NCBI GenBank assembly: GCA_040755755.1
Contig: JBFLZW010000039.1
Span: 1-11,092 of the forward strand
Origin: a bacterium
Lineage (GTDB): Bacteria; SZUA-182; DTGQ01
Direction: 5' to 3'
DNA length: 11,092 nt
Below, piece by piece: positions 1 through 7,006 of this stretch. The notes beneath the pieces were generated by a model. The model did not search any database. It had not been told where the DNA came from and saw only the letters and a list, made by a program, of their open reading frames with translations. Within the stretch, counting starts at the first letter, position 1, and every line of letters begins with the position of its first letter. A program made the translations under genes and the position numbers.

Positions 1-26
1 ATCAGGACCTTGCCGGATTGGTTGTT

Positions 27-54
27 CTCTGCGTCTCTGCGTCTCTGCGGGAGA
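27..54 (+). repeat. Left copy of 28-bp outer inverted repeat
   Basis: This 28-bp stretch is built from tandem GCGTCTCT units and ends in GCGGGAGA. Its reverse complement occurs at 10996-11023 with one mismatch (27/28 identical by eye). The inner tandem structure (CTCTGCGTCTCTGCG) resembles simple dispersed repeats seen between genes in many environmental bacterial genomes. The copy may therefore be a genome-wide dispersed repeat rather than the tip of one mobile element. It sits outside all genes, left of the HU-like gene. Confidence 0.7.
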
Positions 55-101
55 TCTTTTTTCCCTGTGTGCTTTGTGTCCTCTCTATATTATAAGCTTG
101 G

Positions 102-119
102 CTTATGTAAGTGCCATTC
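102..119 (+). repeat. Left copy of 18-bp inner inverted repeat
   Basis: CTTATGTAAGTGCCATTC is perfectly repeated in inverted orientation at 10968-10985. Locally it is embedded in small hairpins: ATAAGC/GCTTAT (92-97 with 101-106) and TAAGTG/CACTTA (108-113 with 120-125). Together with the 28-bp repeat it forms a two-part block found in opposite orientation at both ends of the window. The two parts are 47 bases apart here and 10 bases apart on the right. Confidence 0.7.
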
Positions 120-156
120 CACTTAAAAGCTTTATAGGAATCTCTTCCCAATATAT

Positions 157-198
157 CCAATCCCAGCCTGTCCGAGAGCCAAGACAGGCTGGGATTGG
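157..198 (-). terminator. Perfect 16-bp stem-loop after the HU-like gene
   Basis: Arms 157-172 (CCAATCCCAGCCTGTC) and 183-198 are perfect reverse complements around a 10-base loop. On the minus strand the hairpin begins one base after the TAA stop of the HU-like gene (stop codon 200-202). That position suggests a transcription end or 3' mRNA-stabilising structure. No run of T follows on the minus strand (the continuation reads ATATATTGGG), so it is not a textbook intrinsic terminator. A repeat-type palindrome is the alternative. Confidence 0.6.
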
Positions 199-199
199 G

Positions 200-496
200 T
201 TATTCTGAAGTCCCATGCCCATTCAAGACCTCCTCCTTGAAAATATTTGAGGGCTTGAAGGTTACTACTTTTCTTTCTTTGATCACTGCCTCCTTACCGT
301 TCCTTGGATTCCTTCCTAATCTCTGATTTTTCTCCCGGACACTGAATCTGCCGAATCCTCTTATTTCAACCGATTCACCCCTGGCAAGTGAATCCCTGAC
401 CAGATTCACAGTGCTTTCGTAGATCTGCCTTGACTTCTGCAAAGTGAGATCCGGAAATTGGTCCTTGATAGCTTTGATAATTTCCTCTTTGGTCAT
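200..496 (-). CDS. HU/IHF-family DNA-bending protein
   Basis: This is a 98-aa nucleoid-associated protein of the bacterial histone-like HU/IHF family, usual length 90-100 aa. It would act as a dimer that binds the minor groove and bends DNA. The N-terminal helical half (about residues 1-40) is followed by GFGRF at 47-51 and the beta-arm signature GRNPRNGKEA at 61-70. P64 is the family's intercalating proline, and the C-terminal VTFKPS segment is also typical. Wording around residues 40-52 (RGESVEIRGFGRFSV) looks closer to IHF subunits than to HU, but one sequence read by eye cannot separate them. The start is ATG at 494-496 with only a weak purine stretch (AAGAG) upstream. It is probably transcribed separately from the DprA-like gene about 290 bp upstream. 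It could be a housekeeping neighbour or an accessory bending factor for the locus. Confidence 0.93.
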   Translation of the reverse strand: MTKEEIIKAIKDQFPDLTLQKSRQIYESTVNLVRDSLARGESVEIRGFGRFSVREKNQRLGRNPRNGKEAVIKERKVVTFKPSNIFKEEVLNGHGTSE

Positions 497-784
497 TGAG
501 GGCTCTTGAATATAAGTTGATGTTAATTGAGCAAAGGATTCTTATTGGCAAGAATAATACTGTAAAATGGATTCACTTGCAAGAAGTAGGTCTTACAGAA
601 AGATGGATATTCACTGGGATAGGCATAGGGATTAGGAATACCTGTTTCTATCCCCCAGCACGCCTTGATATTCCCGTAACCTACTGAAACATTGGTAAAT
701 CGCTTATTAAATCCTTTCAGATTTTATCAGATTTTTCTGCTGATTCCAGGAAAAGTTACTCATAAAGTTACTCATAGGATGGAT
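497..784. other. Intergenic region between HU-like and DprA-like genes
   Basis: No convincing gene is present in these 288 bases. The HU promoter should lie here on the minus strand, but I see no clear -35/-10 pair. Small structures are a 6-bp inverted repeat ATTCTT-N6-AAGAAT (538-555) and a tandem 12-bp duplication, AAGTTACTCATA twice (753-776), directly downstream of the DprA-like stop. A 63-codon plus-strand frame that opens with TTG at 496 has no ribosome site and no recognisable content. Confidence 0.5.
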
Positions 785-1396
785 CTACGGATAACTATGT
801 TCATATAGCTGGGCTCCATTCTGGATGAGGTTGGCGTTTTCTTTATCTGCAAATGTCACAACGATTTGTCCCCTCCTGATCGCATGGTGAGCAACGGCCT
901 CGGTCTTACCGCCAGATGAGGCGTGAGGAATGAATACAATATCTGCTAATGCGGCGATAAGTTCATTTCGTTTCGCTGCTTGGGCTGACGTAGTCCTTCG
1001 AATCTCAGGTCCAAACATCGACAGCACAAGAAGTCTGCCATTCTCCAATGCCTGCCGACTCGATTGTCCGATATGTAGCCCGATAAGACTTCTGGCCGGA
1101 CAAAGGATTATAGGCTGTGATCCGCGCAGGAGTAAATCCAGGCATTCCCGCTCCATGGGTGAATGGAACCCTCCAGCGATCACAACGCCCGCATCCCGCA
1201 GTTCGCGGATGGCATCGAAGGTCTTGAGTACGATGCTCCCTGGGCAGCGAACCGAGCACAGCAGGCCCATCCGGTGCAGTAGCAGGATGGTTGGGTTACC
1301 CAAGACTGCAATAGTCAATGGCGCTTCAGTGCCCATCCTCTCAGTAAGTATCTTAGGGTAGTGATCATCACCTTGTTGAATCCACTGGATTTCCAT
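785..1396 (-). CDS. Minimal DprA/Smf-like Rossmann-fold protein
   Basis: This 203-aa protein looks like a stand-alone DprA/Smf (SLOG-like) Rossmann domain. Visible family features are GDDHYPKIL near residues 9-17, APLTIAVLGNP near 25-35, SVRCPG at 48-53, and GGFHSP at 75-80 in the place of the DprA GGA.GID turn. The C-terminal half has KRNELIAALADIVFIPHASSGGKTEA (split here: KRNELIAALA, then SSGGKTEA at 160-167), matching the RNR.I..LS ... SG.L.TA pattern of DprA. Canonical DprA is longer and has extra N- or C-terminal helical domains, which are absent. DprA binds ssDNA and loads RecA, whereas SLOG relatives can bind nucleotides; which applies here is unknown. I chose ATG at 1394-1396 because AAGGAA lies just upstream. 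A TTG nine codons earlier (1421-1423) has no ribosome site. The neighbouring nuclease and restriction-like genes suggest a defence role. Confidence 0.8.
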   Translation of the reverse strand: MEIQWIQQGDDHYPKILTERMGTEAPLTIAVLGNPTILLLHRMGLLCSVRCPGSIVLKTFDAIRELRDAGVVIAGGFHSPMERECLDLLLRGSQPIILCPARSLIGLHIGQSSRQALENGRLLVLSMFGPEIRRTTSAQAAKRNELIAALADIVFIPHASSGGKTEAVAHHAIRRGQIVVTFADKENANLIQNGAQLYEHSYP

Positions 1397-1423
1397 CTCG
1401 TTCCTTATAACACTTTCATTCAA

Positions 1424-1662
1424 AGCAGGTCCAGCAAGTCATCCTCCGGCTTTGAATCTATCCCAAAACTATAGATATCGATAGGCGGAGTATCCTAATC
1501 CTACATCCCTTTCATCTATTGGTGCGGGATAAGGATGTCTGAGACGTCGTTTCAGGACTTTAAGGGTGGGATTTTGATGTCTGAAACCTCAAGGCAAAAT
1601 ATGCCATTTACTCCCTATCCATTGTTGTGCATCAGTTTGAGATTCCTCCAGTTGACTTAAAT
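1424..1662 (-). promoter_or_regulatory. Intergenic region with operator-like palindromes
   Basis: This gap separates the YhcG-like stop from the DprA-like gene and probably holds the latter's promoter. Two palindromes stand out. One is a 16-base near-palindrome CTATAGATATCGATAG (1469-1484, one mismatched pair), about 75 bases before the chosen start. The other is CTGAGACGTCGTTTCAG (1539-1555, 8-bp arms with one G-T pair). A related GTCTGAAAC motif recurs about 30 bases further on. I could not identify a strong -35/-10 pair, so the regulatory role is a guess. Confidence 0.3.
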
Positions 1663-2817
1663 CTATGGTACATCACCAACCTCCCGGAGTTTCTCTTCAA
1701 GGAATCGCTGGAGATCCTCTTTCTTGGGCAGTTCGAGTTGGTATTTGGAGACGAATAATTTATTATCTATGCCAGCGAGGGCATATTCGACGAGAGTGTG
1801 GTCCTTATGAGTGCAAAGCAGAATACCGATTGGTGGGTTGTCACCTGCGGCCATCATGTTCTTGCGGTACCAGTTTACGTAGGTGTTGAGCTGGCCGAGG
1901 TGTTCGTGCTTGAACTCATCCACCTTGAGCTCGAGTAATATATGGCACTTCAAGATGCGATGATAAAAAACCAGGTCCACAAACCCGGTGGTCTTGCCGA
2001 TGAGAATATGCTTCTGTCGCGCCTCAAAGCAGAAGCCGTGACCAAGTTCCAGCAGGAAGTCCTGTAACTTATCCAGCAAGGCATCCTCCAGATCAGACTC
2101 GCTCATAACTTCCTTTGATTTGATGCCGAGAAACTCGAAGATGTATGGGTCCCGGACGGTAAGTTTCGGCTCAGCCTGCTCCGCTCCTGACTGTACCAGT
2201 TCGGCCAATTTTTTCTTGTTGTTGGAAAGCCCGGAACGTTCATAGTAGAGGCTGGCGATCTGGCGTTTGAGTGCCCGTACAGACCAGTTGCCACGGATGC
2301 ACTCAACCTCGTAAAATGCCCGTTTAAGGGGATCATCAAGCTTGATCAGCTCGACAATATGCGTGAAAGATAACCGATCAATTAACTTCTCAGGCGGAAT
2401 GCCCAATTGTGAAGTCTCCGATCCCACAATTTGGGAGTCAGCGGCCTCCAAGACTGCCGGAAATTCGGAAATCGCCGATTTCCTTTTTTCCAGCATGCCG
2501 AATTTGGAAATCAGTGATTTCCGAATCTGGGGATATACCTCGTAGAACTGGCGGCATAGTCCCAGGTAGCGCCCCGTATAGCATTTATCTAAAGCTGCCT
2601 GTAGCGTCTGAGCCAATGTATCCAGGAGCTGCTGTCCGTACTGAGCCCGGTCCTCCCCGTTCTGTTCATACTCACGAATATAGAAGCCAATAGCCCAATT
2701 TCGCATGGTAAGGCTGATGTTGACCGCCTTGCCCGCCTGCGCGGCGCACTGCTCATGCACATCCTGAATTGCCTTAACCAGGGCACCAAAGTCCATCATC
2801 TGCAGATTATCGGCCAT
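1663..2817 (-). CDS. YhcG/DUF1016-family PD-(D/E)XK nuclease
   Basis: This 384-aa protein matches the two-domain plan of the YhcG (DUF1016) family, which is about 350-380 aa long. The N-terminal helical DUF1016_N part covers about residues 10-190, with typical phrases such as RNWAIGFYIREYEQ near 39 and FYEVYPQIR near 91. The C-terminal PD-(D/E)XK nuclease covers about 222-372. Its candidate catalytic residues are E244, D281 (in GFVDLVFYH) and E296-x-K298 (LLELKVDEF), followed by the conserved GQLNTYVNWY at 308-317. All catalytic residues are present, so the enzyme looks intact. The family is often found in defence and restriction islands; its substrate is not well established. The start ATG (2815-2817) has GGAGG nine bases upstream, and the gene lies 70 bp after the methyltransferase stop, so cotranscription is likely. 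Residues about 100-145 are a variable linker carrying repeated palindromes. Confidence 0.9.
   Translation of the reverse strand: MADNLQMMDFGALVKAIQDVHEQCAAQAGKAVNISLTMRNWAIGFYIREYEQNGEDRAQYGQQLLDTLAQTLQAALDKCYTGRYLGLCRQFYEVYPQIRKSLISKFGMLEKRKSAISEFPAVLEAADSQIVGSETSQLGIPPEKLIDRLSFTHIVELIKLDDPLKRAFYEVECIRGNWSVRALKRQIASLYYERSGLSNNKKKLAELVQSGAEQAEPKLTVRDPYIFEFLGIKSKEVMSESDLEDALLDKLQDFLLELGHGFCFEARQKHILIGKTTGFVDLVFYHRILKCHILLELKVDEFKHEHLGQLNTYVNWYRKNMMAAGDNPPIGILLCTHKDHTLVEYALAGIDNKLFVSKYQLELPKKEDLQRFLEEKLREVGDVP
2467..2526 (-). repeat. Paired GGAAATC-N3-GATTTCC hairpins inside the yhcG-like gene
   Basis: Two hairpins share the same 7-bp stem: GGAAATC-GCC-GATTTCC at 2467-2483 and GGAAATC-AGT-GATTTCC at 2506-2522. 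The second extends to 11-base arms with one mismatch (2502-2526). A third imperfect inverted repeat lies just beyond, pairing CCCAATTGTGA (2402-2412) with TCCCACAATTTGGG (2422-2435). They encode the linker around residues 98-139 of the nuclease, with recurring SKF/SEF/SQ-type residues. Linkers at this place in DUF1016 proteins commonly vary in length and sequence. Confidence 0.6.
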
Positions 2818-2887
2818 AGTTGAGGTCCTCCGATACCTTGGATGTCAACGTCAAGTTGTAGGGACCATTCTCATTCATGAATGGCTC

Positions 2888-5800
2888 CTATTCACTGTCA
2901 TCATCGCAGTCTGACTGTCCGCCAGACAAGCCCATCCGGTACTTGATATCGTAATTGATGATAAAGTCCAACTCCTCCTCCGTGAACCCATAGTGCCGTG
3001 CCAGCACCCGGTCAATTTCATCGATGATGGGTTTGCAGGTGCGTGGTCGGAATTGCTCATATCTTATTGCACCGGTAATGCTATGGGATGCGGCAATGAT
3101 TTCTGCCGATTTATCGAGTTGATTCTTCAGCTTGTAGGCTGTCTTGCTCATGTCCTCGTTTCCGAAAGATTTGGGGACGGGAAAGGATTTATAATCTGAA
3201 GGATTAAAGTCCCGGCAATTAGTGCGGACTTGATAAAACCAATAAAACAGTGTGCTGTTTAAGATGCAAAAGGCTCGGTCGCGAATCATATTAGAAGCAA
3301 ACGCCATCTTGTTCTCACGGGTTGATGACGATTCCATATCGCCCCGGAAGAATTTCGGCGGGCGCGGTGTGATGGTAAACCAGCTTCCAACGCCAGTAAT
3401 CTTGTAGAATAGCTTGTGGGGTAAGTCAGTTTTCGACAACCAGCTCTCAAACCAGTCCTTGCATTGCAGCATCTTATTGATCACTCCAACCTCCATTTCG
3501 GTTGAAATTTTTGGAAAGACACCCGGCAATGTATCGACCGAAATGGTAATAAAGGCCAACCTCTGAAAGACATGTTCACGCTCTTCATTGAACCACTTGT
3601 TATAGGGAGTGACGGATAAGATAGTGGTTGGCGTCTTTGTGGCAGCCCGTTTGGCGAGAATGATGGCCAACCGCGCATGGTGCATCCCGTCGAAAAGCTT
3701 TGAGGGGCGATCATCGTAGGTCGAAGACCATACAAAGCTGGAACTTTTTAGAATGACTTCCCGGCAAGAAGCCATACGGATTGTCGAAGTGATGGGCTGC
3801 TGAACAATGAACCCGAAGCGGGAATTTTCATGCTGAAGGGCAAATGACCGCTCAGTACAAAGGGCGTAAAGGTTGCCGCAAGACTCGGTAAAGAAGTTCC
3901 GGGGGTGGTATTGGACGCTGACCTTTGAAAGCTCCACATACGGCGGATTCCCAATAATTACATCAAATCCGCCGCTGTTCATGATCCCATAAAACTCGAC
4001 AAACCAGTGAAACGGCTGATGGCTGGCCTTCCATTTGGCGAATGCCTCCTCGTAGGCCTTTTTCGTCTTGAAACTATTGGCTGCAATGCCATACTCCCCG
4101 GCAAGGTAACGGTCAAGCTCATCGTCGAGCTTCTTCAGTCGGCAGTGCAGTTCCTGTTTATCCTCATGGGTGACCTTGCCGCCGTAAATAGTCTGCTGTG
4201 CGCGGAACTGTTGGAATGCGCGCTTGATGAGCTCGACGTCCTCCTCAAACCGGCGATAGACGGCTTCGGAATCACCGAGCATGAGCCTCATTTGCCCGCC
4301 AGCTTCCTGCTTGAAAGCCTTACGTGCCTGCTTATCGGTGGCATAGCCGATAAGAGTATTTCCAGCGCGGATATTAAAGTCTATATCAGGCAGGGGCTCG
4401 ATTTGCTCCACCGCCTCGACTTGGGCGACCAGTTTAAGGAAAAGCCGGAGCTTGCAGATTTCGACCGCTTCTTCCATAATGTCCACACCGAAGAGATTGT
4501 TGATAATGATGGATTTGAGGATAAAGTAGCGCTCGTTGGGATGTTTGGCGATTTGTGCCAGAACTTTCTTGAAGTCGCTGTACTTGAGATTTTTCGTGGC
4601 ATGGGCATCCTGCCCATGAATAGCAGATGATACAACTGTGGCTGCAGGTTTCACGGGCGGGACGCCCGTGAAACAATTACCAGTACCCACCCAGCGCCAG
4701 TTTGACAAGCCGGCACCGTCTGGATTTTGGAGAACGTATTCCACTTGCTTGTAAAAGTCTTTCTCGTCGCGGATGAGATGGTCATAATACTCGGACTGCC
4801 ACAACTCGCCGCTGCGTCCGAGCAGACGATTGATCTCCTTGGAAGTGTAGGACTTCCAGGAGTGGAGAATAGCAGGCAAGTCATGCCCCTGAGTAGGGGT
4901 CAACACAACATGCACGTGGTTTGGCATGATACACCAGGCTATGAGGTAGTAGCGCTGGCCGTCGAAATGCCGCAGCGCGTTTTCGACTATCGCTGCCACA
5001 CGTTCATCGCGCAGGCAGCAGCAACCCTGACCGCGATCAAGCCATGCCTCGATCTTTTGGGAGTGAAGGCTGGCCAGACGATGGCGTTCGCTATCGCTTA
5101 ACGTGCGTCCCGATTGTGCGGCGGTCTTGACGATATTCTCCCGCTCGAACAGCCATTCCTTAAGCACTGTGGCTGGCAGCGAGTCGAATAGACGGAAAGT
5201 AACAGCATAAGTGGCGCCTTCCTGGGTCCAATGCGGCAGGTAGGCACCTTGACGGCAAATGAGAGTGGCATGGGCATCCTGCCCATGAATAACAGATGGT
5301 ATCACTGTGGCGGCATGCTTCACGGGCGGGACGCCCGTGCCATTATTTGTATCACTACCCATGCCAGTGCCTATGTCATTATCCACATCCTCGATAAAGC
5401 GCTCCATGCGTTCGAGGCAATCGCTGTACAGGGTTTCCAGGATGCGCAGGGCAGCGAAGAGAAACGCGCCAGAGCCGCAGGTGGGATCCAGGATAGTGAC
5501 CTTTTCAATGGCCTGCCAGAAAGCACGGAGCATTTCAGGGCTCTCGGTATTGAGGATAGCATCGCGGGCAAACTGCCAGATGTCCAGGTTCAGGGTAATC
5601 AGGTCATTGATAGTGTGGACCTCGCCAGCTCGGAGTTTTTGGCGCAGTTCCAGACAGCGCTGGCGCCGTGCGACATGCTCGCGCCATATCTCGGTGGGAA
5701 GTGCGTAAGAGTCATCAGCGGGTTTATTCCAGCCGCTGCGCTGAGAAACGTCCTGAATGCCTGCTTCAATTTCTTGCGGCAACTCAATTACGTTGCCTTC

Positions 5801-7003
5801 TTCGTCAACTACCCCATATCGCATGGCCGGATAGATGTAGCGGTCGGGATTATCGGCCAGCAGGCGCCAGAGGAAGCCATCTTTTTTGAAAATTGCAGGG
5901 CATTTTTTCTCGGCAGCATCAAAAAGGAATGGGATAATGGTATTCTTGCTGATGTATTCGGTAATGTCTTCTTTGGTATAGTAAGCCCCCATTTGTTTTT
6001 GGTTGATATACTTCTCGAAAATATAGCCAACCACATCCGGGTTGATCTCGTTATCGGCACGCAGGGGCCGCTCATCCAGGTGCCAGGAATATTGGTCGAA
6101 AAAGTCGAAGAGTTTCTCAAATGCCTTGTCCGGAATATCGATACTGGAGTTTCGCTCTTCAATCTGGTGAACCTCGAAAAAACCGCCATCGAGGAAGGGA
6201 ACCTTGCCCAGGAGTTTTTCGAGATCAGCGTCAATTTTGCGGTCTTCAGGGGACTTGCCCAAACCTTCGTGGAAGAGGCGCAACAGGAAATAGCGGTAAA
6301 ATGACTGGAACTTGTCCTTGCCTTTGGCCTCTTGGACCATCTGAAGACGATTACGCAAGTAGTCGATATCGCCATCGAGAAAGCCCTTCTTCTGGATGAA
6401 ATAGACGAACATAAGGCGGTTGAGCATGAGGGACGTGTACCACTGGAGGTCAGCATCTTCTTTAATGCCCTTGATGAGTTTGAGGAAAGCGGTGTGCTCG
6501 GCCTTGAAGCGATCATAAAATCTTTTGGTAATCCTGTCTACGTCGAAGGCGGCCCGGGCTCGGCCAGCCACATCCACAATGGTGATATTTTCCTCCTCGT
6601 CAAGGCTGATGGCGATCTGTTCGAGCCGCTGGATGAGCCGGTCACCGGATTGATGCACATCGAAGTGGTGGTCCCGGCTGGACATGGGTTTTCCGGGCTC
6701 ACGGCGGACCCACTGCCAGACCTGCCTGCCAGAAGGCTGGTCGGCATAGATCACGAAATGTTCGCGAACGGATTTGGTGATCTGGTGATCAATCTTGAGG
6801 CGTGTAGACCGGTCGGGAATGGAATCGCAGATAAAAGCCACAAAGCCTCGTTTCTGGGCGATAGTGGCCAGGCGGATGCTGCTGCCATCTACGGGGATAT
6901 CGATCTGGCTTTGGTAATTATCCCAGCCCAGATGCTCGCGGAAGAGTGTGTTGAAGTCGAAGGACTTGAGACATTCCCTCACTTGGGCAAAATCTATCTT
7001 CAT
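2888..7003 (-). CDS. Eco57I-type DNA adenine methyltransferase with in-frame RAYT insertion
   Basis: This 1371-aa protein is an N6-adenine DNA methyltransferase of the Eco57I/type IIG class interrupted by a transposase domain. An N-terminal region (about 1-180, with VWQWVRREPG near 95) leads to a helical methyltransferase part (YYTKEDITEYISKNTIIPF near 341). Motif I is DPTCGSGAF at 506-514 (S-adenosylmethionine binding) and motif IV is NPPY at 1019-1022 (target adenine). Residues about 820-870 (FGVDIMEEAVEICKLRLFLKL) resume the fold. The probable target-recognition region runs about 1040-1290. Residues 555-803 are a RAYT with flanking repeats, read in frame; without them the enzyme would be about 1122 aa. 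I see no clear PD-(D/E)XK nuclease motif in the N-terminus, so cleavage probably depends on the helicase/PLD partner. ATG (7001-7003) follows the helicase stop by three bases, with GGAGAG upstream inside the helicase gene, indicating translational coupling. Whether the interrupted enzyme is active cannot be seen. Confidence 0.9.
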   Translation of the reverse strand: MKIDFAQVRECLKSFDFNTLFREHLGWDNYQSQIDIPVDGSSIRLATIAQKRGFVAFICDSIPDRSTRLKIDHQITKSVREHFVIYADQPSGRQVWQWVRREPGKPMSSRDHHFDVHQSGDRLIQRLEQIAISLDEEENITIVDVAGRARAAFDVDRITKRFYDRFKAEHTAFLKLIKGIKEDADLQWYTSLMLNRLMFVYFIQKKGFLDGDIDYLRNRLQMVQEAKGKDKFQSFYRYFLLRLFHEGLGKSPEDRKIDADLEKLLGKVPFLDGGFFEVHQIEERNSSIDIPDKAFEKLFDFFDQYSWHLDERPLRADNEINPDVVGYIFEKYINQKQMGAYYTKEDITEYISKNTIIPFLFDAAEKKCPAIFKKDGFLWRLLADNPDRYIYPAMRYGVVDEEGNVIELPQEIEAGIQDVSQRSGWNKPADDSYALPTEIWREHVARRQRCLELRQKLRAGEVHTINDLITLNLDIWQFARDAILNTESPEMLRAFWQAIEKVTILDPTCGSGAFLFAALRILETLYSDCLERMERFIEDVDNDIGTGMGSDTNNGTGVPPVKHAATVIPSVIHGQDAHATLICRQGAYLPHWTQEGATYAVTFRLFDSLPATVLKEWLFERENIVKTAAQSGRTLSDSERHRLASLHSQKIEAWLDRGQGCCCLRDERVAAIVENALRHFDGQRYYLIAWCIMPNHVHVVLTPTQGHDLPAILHSWKSYTSKEINRLLGRSGELWQSEYYDHLIRDEKDFYKQVEYVLQNPDGAGLSNWRWVGTGNCFTGVPPVKPAATVVSSAIHGQDAHATKNLKYSDFKKVLAQIAKHPNERYFILKSIIINNLFGVDIMEEAVEICKLRLFLKLVAQVEAVEQIEPLPDIDFNIRAGNTLIGYATDKQARKAFKQEAGGQMRLMLGDSEAVYRRFEEDVELIKRAFQQFRAQQTIYGGKVTHEDKQELHCRLKKLDDELDRYLAGEYGIAANSFKTKKAYEEAFAKWKASHQPFHWFVEFYGIMNSGGFDVIIGNPPYVELSKVSVQYHPRNFFTESCGNLYALCTERSFALQHENSRFGFIVQQPITSTIRMASCREVILKSSSFVWSSTYDDRPSKLFDGMHHARLAIILAKRAATKTPTTILSVTPYNKWFNEEREHVFQRLAFITISVDTLPGVFPKISTEMEVGVINKMLQCKDWFESWLSKTDLPHKLFYKITGVGSWFTITPRPPKFFRGDMESSSTRENKMAFASNMIRDRAFCILNSTLFYWFYQVRTNCRDFNPSDYKSFPVPKSFGNEDMSKTAYKLKNQLDKSAEIIAASHSITGAIRYEQFRPRTCKPIIDEIDRVLARHYGFTEEELDFIINYDIKYRMGLSGGQSDCDDDSE
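4596..4670 (-). repeat. REP-like 75-bp repeat, downstream copy
   Basis: This copy is identical to 5265-5339 at 68 of 75 positions and in the same orientation. It contains two GC-rich hairpins: ATGGGCATCCTGCCCAT (4601-4617) and CACGGGCGGGACGCCCGTG (4652-4670). The latter extends to 11-bp arms at 4649-4673 (TTT/AAA flanks). All seven differences fall between the hairpins, which are themselves identical in both copies. It is translated as residues about 778-803, ending HGQDAHAT. Confidence 0.9.
5265..5339 (-). repeat. REP-like 75-bp repeat, upstream copy
   Basis: This is the second copy of the 75-bp unit, on the methyltransferase-motif-I side of the RAYT. Hairpins lie at 5270-5286 (ATGGGCATCCTGCCCAT) and 5321-5339 (CACGGGCGGGACGCCCGTG). 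It is read in the same frame as the other copy and encodes residues about 555-580, again ending HGQDAHAT. The two-hairpin layout resembles bacterial interspersed mosaic elements (paired REPs). Confidence 0.9.
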
Positions 7004-7006
7004 AGT

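Larger units (their letters stand above)
4596..5339 (-). mobile_element. REP-RAYT cassette (Y1 HUH transposase) inside the methyltransferase gene
   Basis: This 744-bp in-frame cassette encodes residues about 555-803 of the host protein. The RAYT (REP-associated tyrosine transposase, IS200/IS605-related Y1 family) core covers about residues 588-775. It has the opening LPHWTQEGATYAVTFRL (589-605), the metal-binding HUH motif MPNHVHVVLTP (H696, H698), and the active-site segment WQSEYYDHLIRDE with Y739 (or Y740) as nucleophile. The closing segment VEYVLQNPDGAGL is also typical. All expected catalytic residues are present. The RAYT reads in the same direction and frame as the methyltransferase. 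No ATG, GTG or TTG lies at its expected beginning, so it seems to be made only as part of the fusion, or from an internal Met at residue 548. RAYTs process REP-type palindromes in their hosts; this one is bracketed by two. Confidence 0.92.

Noticed and set aside
496-687. Plus-strand 63-codon frame beside the HU-like gene
   Set aside because: It starts with TTG, lacks a ribosome site and resembles nothing known; chance frame in an intergenic region.
1397-1423. TTG start nine codons upstream for the DprA-like gene
   Set aside because: There is no ribosome site at proper distance, whereas ATG at 1394-1396 has AAGGAA just upstream.
4596-5339. Intein in the methyltransferase
   Set aside because: The insert has RAYT HUH/Tyr motifs and REP repeats at its edges, and no splicing-type Cys/Ser start or His-Asn end.
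5231-6304. Long plus-strand open frame (357 codons) opposite the methyltransferase
   Set aside because: It runs antisense to a gene with clear motifs, has no recognisable domain, and begins within REP-like repeat sequence. It is a shadow of the real gene, as is the 249-codon frame at 6332-7081.
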